Assembly (NCBI RefSeq): GCF_004354085.1 | Contig: NZ_SMSE01000003.1 | Span: forward strand, 443,231-507,230 | Reading direction: 5' to 3' | DNA from: Seongchinamella unica | GTDB lineage: Bacteria > Pseudomonadota > Gammaproteobacteria > Pseudomonadales > Halieaceae | Length of the DNA stretch: 64,000 nucleotides | Shown here: positions 1 to 7,323 of the stretch, in pieces | Layout: every line of letters starts with the position of its first letter | Numbering within the stretch: the first letter of the stretch is position 1 | Program-made: the position numbers and the translations under genes | Notes under the pieces: generated by a model | Database searches by the model: none | What the model saw: only the letters and a program-made list of their open reading frames with translations | Told to the model about the DNA's origin: nothing

Positions 1-123
1 GCCCCATACTTCAGCACACACCCGCGTCAGGGCCGCTGTCAGGGTAGTTTTACCGTGGTCAACGTGACCAATGGTACCCACGTTGACGTGGGGCTTAGTA
101 CGTTCGAATGTTTCTTTTGCCAT
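1..123 (-). CDS. tuf: Elongation factor Tu, N-terminal 41 residues (partial)
   Basis: EF-Tu is the GTPase that delivers aminoacyl-tRNA to the ribosome. The gene runs off the left edge, leaving only the N-terminus. It opens [20 protein letters not shown] and carries the P-loop GHVDHGKTT (G1), a near-perfect match to the universally conserved EF-Tu start. It lies directly downstream of four tRNA genes on the same strand, the arrangement of the tRNA-tufB operon in gammaproteobacteria, so it is probably transcribed with them. Confidence 0.97.
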   Translation of the reverse strand, partial: MAKETFERTKPHVNVGTIGHVDHGKTTLTAALTRVCAEVWG

Positions 124-204
124 TACGACAATCTCCTATGACACCGGCCGTAGCCTTGCATTAAACCGCTTTAAATTTACCAACCACTTACAAAACAGCA
201 GAAG

Positions 205-280
<76 letters not shown>

Positions 281-297
281 CCTGAGCCTTCTAACTC

Positions 298-371
<74 letters not shown>

Positions 372-511
372 GCACCGCTAAACCTAATTTTCTTTATATG
401 CCAACACGTTAGGCATACAGGGGAAGCCTCACACATCCCCGCCATCCGCCCTTTACCGGGCGTTGCCACCTCTGACCTACGGAAATTCCGCTGATCAACG
501 CGACGTATAGA

Positions 512-595
512 TGGTGGAGGGGGGTGGATTCGAACCACCGAAGCTTTCGCGTCAGATTTACAGTCTGATCCCTTTGGCCACTCGGGAACCCCTCC
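512..595 (-). tRNA. tRNA-Tyr (anticodon GUA)
   Basis: A class II tRNA of 84 bases with encoded CCA at 512-514 and a long variable arm (GACGCGAAAGCTTC region). The acceptor GGAGGGG pairs with CCCCTCC, and the anticodon loop CTGTAAA gives GUA. It occupies the tyrU position of the operon. Confidence 0.96.
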
Positions 596-766
596 GGAAG
601 GCGGCATATTGTCCGGATGCCCATCATCAATGTCAACCGCTTCTTCTAATAAAATTATCGACTTACGCACACTTTCTGAGGAAGCCCACCGGCCGCCCGG
701 CGAACACCCGAAAAGCCCGGAGAAGCAACTTCCGGTAGCAATAATTCTGGAAGATCGGGGATGGAA

Positions 767-842
767 TGGAGCTGGCGAGAGGAATCGAACCCCCGACCGG
801 CTGATTACAAATCAGCTGCTCTACCTACTGAGCTACGCCAGC
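767..842 (-). tRNA. tRNA-Thr (anticodon UGU)
   Basis: A 76-base cloverleaf with encoded CCA at 767-769. The acceptor GCTGGCG pairs with CGCCAGC, the anticodon loop TTTGTAA gives UGU (ACA/ACG codons), and the T-arm is GGGTTCGATTCCT. It is the first tRNA of the operon, equivalent to thrU. Confidence 0.96.
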
Positions 843-920
843 CTGATCCAGACCTGTGAGCAGGTTCGTATAATAGAAGGAAGAGGACCTTCTGACTTGC
901 ACCTGACTCAACGGCGGGCA

Positions 921-949
921 ATTGTAGGGAAAGCATTGGGGGGATGCAA
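921..949 (-). promoter_or_regulatory. Sigma-70 promoter of the tRNA-tuf operon
   Basis: On the minus strand TTGCAT (-35) and TACAAT (-10) are separated by exactly 17 bases. The discriminator that follows (TGCCCGCC) is GC-rich, as is typical of stringently controlled stable-RNA promoters. The expected transcript start is about 70 bases before the first tRNA. A second AT-rich box (TATTATAC, near 869-876) lies closer to the tRNA but has no matching -35. Confidence 0.7.
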
Positions 950-968
950 CAGATTTGGCCCTGGCAAA

Positions 969-994
969 ACAAAAAAGGGCCCGGCGAGGCCCTT
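969..994 (-). terminator. Rho-independent terminator of the 1013-1819 gene
   Basis: On the minus strand the perfect stem AAGGGCC/GGCCCTT-type hairpin (975-994) is followed by a run of six T. It begins 18 bases after the stop codon of the secreted protein and insulates the tRNA promoter. Confidence 0.85.
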
Positions 995-1012
995 AATCTG
1001 ACAACGAACGGC

Positions 1013-1819
1013 CTAGCGCTGCATAAACCTGCGCCTGGCAACCACCAAAATCCCCACAATCATCAGGCCAAGACCGGACAGCGGCATGACAGGAACTGGC
1101 TTGGGTGGTGCTACAGGGGCAGCGGGCGGGGGGGCTACCCCTACAAAGCCGAGAGCATTACTCATCATGATGTCGCCTTCAGTGGTGGCATCCCAGAAGT
1201 CCGAACGGCTATCCGAAGAAGGCGGGTACATATTCAGAGCAATCACATTGCCCAATACCGCGATCAAAGGCACACCATTACTCCATTCGGCTACAAGCGT
1301 AGCTCCAGCTTCGAGACTCACAGTATTATGATAACTACTGGAACCACCAGCGAAGCTGCTGACCCCCGCCAACAATCCATTCCCCGCGTCGACAGGCACA
1401 AGTGTTAATCCACCAGGTGAACTTTGAGGACCGAGTGTCACTGGCAAGTAACTATCTGTCACAAGGCGGCCGGCAATAGGATTTATATTAAATGCAAATG
1501 TCGACAGTACAACCGTGCCACCAGCATCGGCGTAATCGGCCAGAGCATCCCCGAGTGCAACTGGGTCTGCAAAACCGCCATCAGAATAGACAAGAACTGC
1601 CGTGTAATTCTGTAAATCCACCAGAGTGGGCGTCACCACTCCTGCATCGAAGAAATCTACGGCCCCCAACGCTCCTCCGGCAGCGGCCGCAATCTTGTCC
1701 CGGACTTCTTCATTCCAAGTCTGGTTATTGGCACCATAAACTGCCACATCGGCAAACGAAAAACCTGAAATCAAACAACATACGAGCAATGCTGCTGATC
1801 TGAACAATTTAGTTATCAC
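1013..1819 (-). CDS. Secreted protein with C-terminal sorting-type tail, unknown function
   Basis: A 268-residue protein with an N-terminal signal peptide (hydrophobic core to about residue 22, cleavage near FADVA). The body alternates short beta-strand and helix segments (DVAVYGANNQ, TAVLVYSDGG, GGTVVLSTF), suggesting a Rossmann-like or glutamine-amidotransferase-like fold, but I see no catalytic motif. The C-terminus has a proline-rich linker (PPPAAPVAPPKPVPV), a hydrophobic stretch (MPLSGLGLMIVGILVV) and a final ARRRFMQR. This tripartite layout is that of exosortase or rhombosortase-type sorting signals (PEP-CTERM and IPTL-CTERM relatives). Which sorting enzyme would process it is unknown; none is in the window. 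A terminator follows directly. It looks like a single-gene unit. Confidence 0.75.
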   Translation of the reverse strand: MITKLFRSAALLVCCLISGFSFADVAVYGANNQTWNEEVRDKIAAAAGGALGAVDFFDAGVVTPTLVDLQNYTAVLVYSDGGFADPVALGDALADYADAGGTVVLSTFAFNINPIAGRLVTDSYLPVTLGPQSSPGGLTLVPVDAGNGLLAGVSSFAGGSSSYHNTVSLEAGATLVAEWSNGVPLIAVLGNVIALNMYPPSSDSRSDFWDATTEGDIMMSNALGFVGVAPPPAAPVAPPKPVPVMPLSGLGLMIVGILVVARRRFMQR

Positions 1820-2279
1820 TACTTCCCCGCAGATTAGTCAGTTATAAAAACTTTTTCAGCATATTTTTTGCATGCGACTCATATTAAGCCCCTCCCTACT
1901 AATGACGCAAGCCATGAATTCTGGTTTTGCACTGAAGATCAAGGGGTCAGACTCCTCGATTTCCATTCAGGGATTTACGGCCACCACCCCGACCTGAGAA
2001 CTGGTGAAGCATAAATCTCCCCTACCACAGGCTGCACCTGCAACCAGCGTGGCTGATTCCACCCCCCATATCCCCCCACTTGCCTGCTCCCTCGCTGAAC
2101 ATAACTGACTGCGAACTCAGAGAGGGTCTCTAAAAGGCCCGGCCCTTCACCGCCAGTACTCAAGAATTGCAGCGAGAAGGCCAAAGAATGGTGCAGCTTG
2201 GGGAATGTCGCTTTAGGGCATTACCCTATCCATCCCCGTGTACGTCGGCAAAGGATATGGCACCAATCGGGCCGTTTTC
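1820..2279. other. 460-base non-coding stretch with decayed coding traces
   Basis: No intact gene is visible. On the minus strand an open frame at 1975-2184 (about 70 codons) has no recognisable domain, and right next to the IS edge (about 2230-2279) a frame reads ISFADVHGDG before a stop, which resembles a VCBS/FG-GAP-type repeat. Both may be debris of the gene interrupted by the IS, but this is weak. Near 1940-1960 the motif AAGGGGTCAGACTCC occurs; similar sequences accompany REP-associated tyrosine transposases elsewhere. None is present here. Confidence 0.4.
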
Positions 2280-2313
2280 TAAAAGAGACTTTTCTGCCAG
2301 CTACTGCTCCAGT

Positions 2314-3294
2314 TTAGCCTGCTAACCGCAGGTTGTGTATTTTTCTCCGGGCCATGGTCCTGGCTTTCACCAGGGCTCGCTGATCCAGAATGTCGTTTCG
2401 TCTTCCCGCGTAAACATCTGCTGGTGTCACGTTATCCAGTGACTCGTGGTAACGCTCGTGGTTGTAGTGATGGACCCACTCCGTGATAGCTGTCTCCAAC
2501 TCCCACGGGTAGTAGTAATGCTCCAGCTTCACCACATTCTTCATCGACCGATGATAACGCTCAATCTTGCCCTGGGTCATCGGGTGATACGGTGCACCCC
2601 GCGTGTGTTCAATGTCCTGCTGCTTGAGCCAGGACTTGAGTTCACCACTGATGTAACAAGGGCCGTTGTCCGACAACAGACGGGGTCTGTGCCGAACTTT
2701 GGCCTCGAACAGACCGGTTGCCCTCAGGGCATCCTCCAGTGTTTCCGTCACATCCGAGGCCGACATCGAAGTGGTAAGCCGCCAGCAGATGATATAGCGG
2801 GAATAGTCGTCCAGGACCGTCGATAAGAAGTACCAGCCCCAACCGACCACCCGGAAGTAGGTAAAGTCGGTTTGCCACAGCTCGTTGATCCTGCTGGTCG
2901 GGTTCTGGAACCTGTCCGAGGCGCTCATCACCGTGAACTGGGGGCTGGTGATCAAGTCATGGGCCTTGAGAAGGCGATAAACGCTGGATTCCGAGACAAA
3001 GTAGTCGTGCGTATCGGTGATATGCCAGGCCAGTTCCCTGGGTGTAAGATCCGGTCGCTCCAATGCCACTTCGACTATCAGTTCCCTGACGGAGTCAGGA
3101 ATCCGATTCCAGTGCTGCCGCACAGCCCGACTTTGATTCTCGAGGCCATCGAGACCACTTTCTTCGTAGGCCCGATACCAGCGGTAGAAACTGGTTCGAC
3201 TGACTTTGATCTCCTGTAGGGTTCGCCTAACCGACAACTCGGATTCCTCAACCAGGCGGATGATCGCCAGTTTCTCGGATGCCGTATACATCAT
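2314..3294 (-). CDS. IS3-family transposase OrfB (DDE integrase)
   Basis: A 326-residue catalytic subunit. The N-terminal third is a helix-turn-helix region (LSVRRTLQEIKVSRTSFYRW). The rve/DDE domain follows, with the catalytic triad visible as D in QTDFTYF, D in LSDNGPCY and E in GKIERYHRS, and the family-typical spacing (about 35 residues between the last two). It begins inside the OrfA stop codon in an ATGA overlap (3291-3294), which suggests translational coupling. Classical IS3 members instead make an OrfAB fusion by -1 frameshifting. The frame is full length with no disabling stop. Confidence 0.93.
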   Translation of the reverse strand: MMYTASEKLAIIRLVEESELSVRRTLQEIKVSRTSFYRWYRAYEESGLDGLENQSRAVRQHWNRIPDSVRELIVEVALERPDLTPRELAWHITDTHDYFVSESSVYRLLKAHDLITSPQFTVMSASDRFQNPTSRINELWQTDFTYFRVVGWGWYFLSTVLDDYSRYIICWRLTTSMSASDVTETLEDALRATGLFEAKVRHRPRLLSDNGPCYISGELKSWLKQQDIEHTRGAPYHPMTQGKIERYHRSMKNVVKLEHYYYPWELETAITEWVHHYNHERYHESLDNVTPADVYAGRRNDILDQRALVKARTMARRKIHNLRLAG

Positions 3295-3653
3295 TCGTCG
3301 TCCAAGATCACACCCTGCCCAGTCAGACTTTTTTTGAGCCAGTCGTTCCTCAGGTAGAGTTCGGCTACGGCCTGCTTGAGATCCTTGTTCTCCTGCTTCA
3401 GGCCAGAGGCTTCATCGGTGTTGGCCTCACGGACGGTATCCCCAGCCAGGCGCTTCTTGCCGGCTTCCAGGAAGTCCTTGCTCCATCGGTAATACAGATT
3501 ACTGTTGATGTCTTCCCGTCGGCACAGTTCAGCAATAGACATTTCACCGCGAAGCCCCTCCAGGACAATGCGGATCTTCTCCTCGGTGGAATGCTTGCGG
3601 CGTGTTTTACGACGGATGTCCTTAACCGTCTTTTCAGTGTTGGACATGCTCAT
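3291..3653 (-). CDS. IS3-family transposase OrfA (HTH_Tnp_1)
   Basis: A 120-residue DNA-binding subunit. It has a basic N-terminus, a helix-turn-helix (residues about 20-60: STEEKIRIVLEGLRGEMSIA... LCRREDINSNLYYRW) and a C-terminal leucine-rich coiled coil (EASGLKQENKDLKQAVAELY) that in this family mediates dimerisation. It is followed by OrfB with a 4-base overlap. The start ATG has GGAGTCTC upstream (minus strand), a weak Shine-Dalgarno. Confidence 0.92.
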   Translation of the reverse strand: MSMSNTEKTVKDIRRKTRRKHSTEEKIRIVLEGLRGEMSIAELCRREDINSNLYYRWSKDFLEAGKKRLAGDTVREANTDEASGLKQENKDLKQAVAELYLRNDWLKKSLTGQGVILDDE

Positions 3654-3717
3654 AGTGAGACTCCTCTGCTCCAGTTAAAAGTAGCAGAACTGTCTCTTAG
3701 TGAATCAGGACCTTTGG

Positions 3718-3825
3718 TTACTCATGCTTTGACGGCGCACCGGTATAGGTATACGTATCCGTCACCCCATAAGCCGAACTGGCAACCAGAGCCAGGCCGG
3801 CGAGAAACCCCTGTTTAAAGCGCAT
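3718..3825 (-). pseudogene. Truncated secreted-protein gene beside the IS element
   Basis: Reads MRFKQGFLAGLALVASSAYG, a clear Sec signal peptide, then VTDTYTYTGAP and a stop after 35 codons, only about 18 bases before the right end of the IS element. A signal peptide followed by a dozen mature residues is not a plausible finished protein. The simplest reading is that the IS or a linked deletion removed the rest. The DTYTYTG start resembles the beginning of secreted beta-rich (PEP-CTERM-like) proteins. A small functional secreted peptide cannot be excluded. Confidence 0.55.
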
Positions 3826-4115
3826 ATCGCAGTTCCCTTTGCAGTTATTGGTAATTATTGGCAATTCAGAGCAACACCTTACCTCAGTACACCGTAGATA
3901 CAAAGCTGCCGCAGTTACAAATTCACACCCCCAAAATGGGCTTTTATCGCGTAACCAAGGAGTGCGAGGACAGGCAAACCCGGGATCTGCTCAAGTTAGC
4001 CCTGGTGACAGCCCGGATCGTTAACCGGAGGGGTGGTCCGGCATACTCGCCGCACCTACTATGGCTGATTTTTTCTGCTCGACCGTGCTGATCTACACGA
4101 TCCCGGACGGCCAGG

Positions 4116-4146
4116 AAATAAAAAGCCCCACATGTCGCGGGGCTTC
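4116..4146 (-). terminator. Rho-independent terminator of the acidic-tail gene
   Basis: On the minus strand GAAGCCCC-GCGACAT-GTGGGGCTT followed by TTTATT: a strong GC stem with a T-run, 20 bases after the stop of the gene at 4166-4912. Confidence 0.88.
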
Positions 4147-4165
4147 AGGGGACGGCGAAAGCTGA

Positions 4166-4912
4166 TTAATCGTCTTCGGACTCATCCTCATCATCGTCAT
4201 CGTCATCGTCTTTATTCTTGTTCTTTTCCTTGTCCTTGCCTTTGCCCTTGCCCTTACTGGACGATTCTTCAGGCTCATCCTCTGTCTCCGCCTTTTCCTT
4301 GCGGATATTCACCTGGCTGGCTGCATCACCAACCACCAGATCGGAAGACAGCTCGATTCCGAGCGTACTGCTGAGGAATTCCGCCGCCTCAGGCGCGAGG
4401 GTCAACCCATATCCCTTGAGCTTGAGCTTGCCGCCATTGCCTGAGACTTCAATGCCCCCTTCGCCAGGCACCAGGAACTCAATGCGATCGAACAGGTTGT
4501 TCTCCACCGACGCAAGAGCGGTGATCGAGGTCACATCGTTGGGATCCTGGATGTTGTTCGGGTCCAGCGCCTCGATTCTCAGGTTCTCCAGGGTGACCAC
4601 ATTGATGTCGTTGGGGTCAACCGCATCGGAACAGGAGAGTGTGAAGCCACCGCGGTGTTCCACCTCGCCCAGCGCCGCTCCCAGGTCGAGAGCACCACCA
4701 GCCACCGGGAACCTGATACGCTCGCTACCTGGCTTGATAACCGCTGGTTTTACCCGGTCCAACTCACAACCCGCCGAGACCAGGGCATCGAGCACCTCCC
4801 CTGACAATTCGACGGAAGTTCTGCCTCCCTTGACCTGAACTGTGGGTGCTGCCACCACCAGAATGGAGGTCAGACTGACGAATACCGCCAAACCACTGAG
4901 AATCCTTTTCAT
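4166..4912 (-). CDS. Secreted protein with lysine-rich then poly-aspartate tail, unknown function
   Basis: A 248-residue protein of unrecognised family. Residues 1-22 are a signal peptide (MKRILSGLAVFVSLTSILVVAA). The body has a central stretch rich in DPND/DPNN (VDPNDINVV, DPNNIQDPNDV). The last 45 residues are extraordinary: alternating Lys/Gly (KGKGKGKDKEKNKNK) followed by seven Asp and EDESEDD. Such a zwitterionic tail might bind calcium or polyanions; that is inference. The start is well supported by GAGG six bases upstream of the ATG. It is a single-gene unit with its own terminator. The tail codons (GAT/GAC runs) are repetitive DNA and may vary in length between strains. Confidence 0.75.
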   Translation of the reverse strand: MKRILSGLAVFVSLTSILVVAAPTVQVKGGRTSVELSGEVLDALVSAGCELDRVKPAVIKPGSERIRFPVAGGALDLGAALGEVEHRGGFTLSCSDAVDPNDINVVTLENLRIEALDPNNIQDPNDVTSITALASVENNLFDRIEFLVPGEGGIEVSGNGGKLKLKGYGLTLAPEAAEFLSSTLGIELSSDLVVGDAASQVNIRKEKAETEDEPEESSSKGKGKGKDKEKNKNKDDDDDDDEDESEDD

Positions 4913-5168
4913 AATTACCTCAACTTAACGACGTTGCATTAATTTAACACTCGAGACCAGTGTCGAACAGCCTGGGCCGACTGTCCAATAGCATGTGCTT
5001 ATAAAAAGATATTCCGTTTGGTTATATCTTGCAATGCCGGCACCCGTCTCCGTCAGTTCAGCTCCACCGGGCCTGGCGGATAAACCGTCTTTTCTCCAGC
5101 CTTGGCTGGCTATCGATAGATCCAGGAATTAAGGTATTGCCACAGAATTTCACAATCCTGGCAATCAA

Positions 5169-6554
5169 TTGAATACGAAGAAGAAATCCGGATGGGGGCC
5201 CTCGGTGGCGGCTCTTGTTATCGTGAGCTGCGGGGTCTTGTTGCGACTGGCCTACAATAGCGAAACTTTTTTTATTGAGCCGGTGAGGGCGGACGCAGCG
5301 TATTACTTTCAATACGCCATAAATTTGGTAGAGCACGGTACATTTTCCCGGGAACGCAGCGAGAACCCGACCCCCGACGCCTATTGGGCTCCCGGGTACC
5401 CGGCATTTTTGGCGATGAACCTGAAACTTTCAGGCTCTGCCACCATGCTCGGCTATGACCTGGTACTCCACAGCCAGGTCGCACTGGCCGCCTGCTCAAT
5501 CTGGCTACTATTCCTGCTGGGGCGCCTGTTGCTACCATCGTACTGGCCGGTCCTGCCAGCGACGCTGTTGGCTTTTTCTCCCCACCACGTCAGCCTGGGC
5601 TCTTATGCGCTAACAGAAACGCTGTTCGGTTTTACCCTGCTGGCCACTATTTACTGCCTGGCAAAAGCGCTCGAACGCCAGCAAAGCGGCTACTACCTGG
5701 CCAGCGGAACGGCGCTGGCTGCCTCATATATGGTCAACCCGGTAAGTGTGGTGATCGTACCCGCTATTGCCTTGGGCCTTTGGCTATTCCGGACAAGCAT
5801 CCGCACTGAAAACGGCGTTTTGATGGGCCATCGACATGCCGTCCTGCTGATGTTGCCGCTGGTGCTGGCTGCTTCACTCTGGTCCGTTCGCTCCGCTGTC
5901 ACGGTCCCGGCAGACCAGTCCGGCAGCGGCGACCGCCTGCTGGCCAACCTGACGGTTGGCCTGTACCCCGACTATCACGAAAAGTGGAAAGCATCCGTTC
6001 TGGATCCGGAAGCGGGAATCGTCGTGCCTGGCGCCGGGGTCGCTGAAAGCTTCGACACGTTTTTTCGAGAGCTGGTCCTGCGACTCTCCGACGCCCCGGT
6101 AGAAATGCTCAGCTGGTTTGCCTTCGGCAAGCCCTACCAACTCTGGCAGTGGGATATCCTGACCGGCCAGGGTGATATTTACGTGTACGACATTCTTTAC
6201 TCTCTCTACCACATATCCACCCCGGCGCTTGTCTCCTACTCGATCATGCACGCCCTGCACCCCTGGCTGTTGGTCTGCAGCTTGCTGGGGGCACTCCTGG
6301 TCATTGCCCGCAAAACCGACCTGGCCGACCTCACCGTGCCCGTGATCGCTTACTCAACCCTGTTCGCCGTGAGCGCTGTCTATGTCATCACCCAGGCTGA
6401 ACCGCGCTATTCCGTGCCCCTGCGCCCGGAGCTGTACCTGACAGCCGTGTTCTTTGTCTGGCAGGCATGTGAATACCTGAAAATGCTACGCAAACGGTCG
6501 CTGGAACGACATAATGCGGCCAAATCAGCCGTATCGGCCTCCGCCGCAGAGTAG
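5169..6554 (+). CDS. GT39-like membrane glycosyltransferase (ArnT/PMT type)
   Basis: A 461-residue polytopic membrane protein. It begins with TTG; the first transmembrane segment (VAALVIVSCGVLLRLAY) follows directly. Then comes the periplasmic-loop motif VRADAAYYFQYAINLVEHG (residues about 39-57), in which the acidic residue after the first helix is the hallmark of lipid-phosphate-sugar transferases such as PMT, ArnT and GT39/GT83. YWAPGYPAF is a second family-typical motif. About ten further hydrophobic segments follow, with a short basic C-terminus. It would transfer a sugar from a polyprenyl-phosphate donor on the periplasmic side; the acceptor is unknown. It is the first gene of an apparent operon with the sulfotransferase (2 bases downstream) and acyltransferase. 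Confidence 0.8.
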   Translation: MNTKKKSGWGPSVAALVIVSCGVLLRLAYNSETFFIEPVRADAAYYFQYAINLVEHGTFSRERSENPTPDAYWAPGYPAFLAMNLKLSGSATMLGYDLVLHSQVALAACSIWLLFLLGRLLLPSYWPVLPATLLAFSPHHVSLGSYALTETLFGFTLLATIYCLAKALERQQSGYYLASGTALAASYMVNPVSVVIVPAIALGLWLFRTSIRTENGVLMGHRHAVLLMLPLVLAASLWSVRSAVTVPADQSGSGDRLLANLTVGLYPDYHEKWKASVLDPEAGIVVPGAGVAESFDTFFRELVLRLSDAPVEMLSWFAFGKPYQLWQWDILTGQGDIYVYDILYSLYHISTPALVSYSIMHALHPWLLVCSLLGALLVIARKTDLADLTVPVIAYSTLFAVSAVYVITQAEPRYSVPLRPELYLTAVFFVWQACEYLKMLRKRSLERHNAAKSAVSASAAE

Positions 6555-6556
6555 AC

Positions 6557-7312
6557 ATGCCGGTCACATTTTTCATTCTCAGTGCGCCGCGTACCGGCAG
6601 CACCCTGCTGGTCAGGACTCTCAACAACATCGAATCCATTTGTTGTCATGGTGAGCTGTTTCTCCCGGGACAGGTACGCGGGCTGCGGGATGAGTTCGAC
6701 CCACGCAGCGCCAGCCCGCAGCAGCGCCAGGCCAGGGCACAGCGACTTCTGCAAGCGCGGGATGCCAACCCGGCCGACTTTCTCAACCAGGCGCTCAACC
6801 GGCCGCAGGCCGCTGTTGGGCTTAAAATCATTTACGAGGATTTTCTCAACAGCCGATGGCAGGCGGCCCTGTCGCCAGCGATTGCCCGGCCCGATACCTG
6901 TTTCATCCACCTGCAGCGACGTAACGCGCTGCGCCGCTACGTGTCGGAACAGGTAATGCACGCCGGCGGCGCGATCCACTCGGACATGGGCGGCGGCAAG
7001 AACCGCAGGGTGAAAGTTGAAATATCACCGGAAGCCTTTGCGGCGCGCCGTCGCCAGCTGGACCAGGAAGCGGAGGCGGCCCTGTCGATGCTGGACGGCA
7101 AGCCGGTACTGGACCTGTTTTACGAGGACCTGTCCGACAGGCTGCAGCCCACCATTGTGAGTATCTGTGACTTCCTCGGCTTAGCGGTCCCTGTGGATAC
7201 GGTCGAGCCGGGGCTGCGTAAGGTGGGCGAACAGGATTTATCCGCCGCGGTGCTGAACTACCAGGAGATCCTGGCCAACCCCCTGACCCGCCCCTTCGCG
7301 CTCATGGATTGA
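6557..7312 (+). CDS. Stf0-type sulfotransferase
   Basis: A 251-residue soluble PAPS-dependent sulfotransferase. The 5'-phosphosulfate-binding loop SAPRTGSTLL lies at residues 9-18, right after the first strand, as in Stf0 and LPS sulfotransferases. CCHGELF downstream matches the GE.F motif of the family, where Glu is the proposed base. The C-terminal half has YEDLSDRLQPTIVSICDFLGL, the 3'-phosphate-binding part common to bacterial members. It sits between a GT39-like transferase and an OafA-like acyltransferase, so the acceptor is probably a sugar of a surface glycan. It starts 2 bases after the upstream stop; its own stop overlaps the possible TTG start of the next gene. Confidence 0.85.
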   Translation: MPVTFFILSAPRTGSTLLVRTLNNIESICCHGELFLPGQVRGLRDEFDPRSASPQQRQARAQRLLQARDANPADFLNQALNRPQAAVGLKIIYEDFLNSRWQAALSPAIARPDTCFIHLQRRNALRRYVSEQVMHAGGAIHSDMGGGKNRRVKVEISPEAFAARRRQLDQEAEAALSMLDGKPVLDLFYEDLSDRLQPTIVSICDFLGLAVPVDTVEPGLRKVGEQDLSAAVLNYQEILANPLTRPFALMD

Positions 7313-7323
7313 ATACCGCAGTC

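Larger units (their letters stand above)
2280..3700 (-). mobile_element. IS3-family insertion sequence, about 1.42 kb
   Basis: Two overlapping transposase genes (OrfA 3291-3653, OrfB 2314-3294, minus strand) are bounded by imperfect terminal inverted repeats. The left end reads AAGAGACTTTTCTGC (2283-2297); the right end, read inward on the minus strand, is AAGAGACAGTTCTGC (3698-3684), 13 of 15 matching. The word CTGCTCCAGTT also occurs just inside both ends in the same orientation. I see no convincing target-site duplication, so exact ends are uncertain by a few bases. Both genes look intact. Confidence 0.85.
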
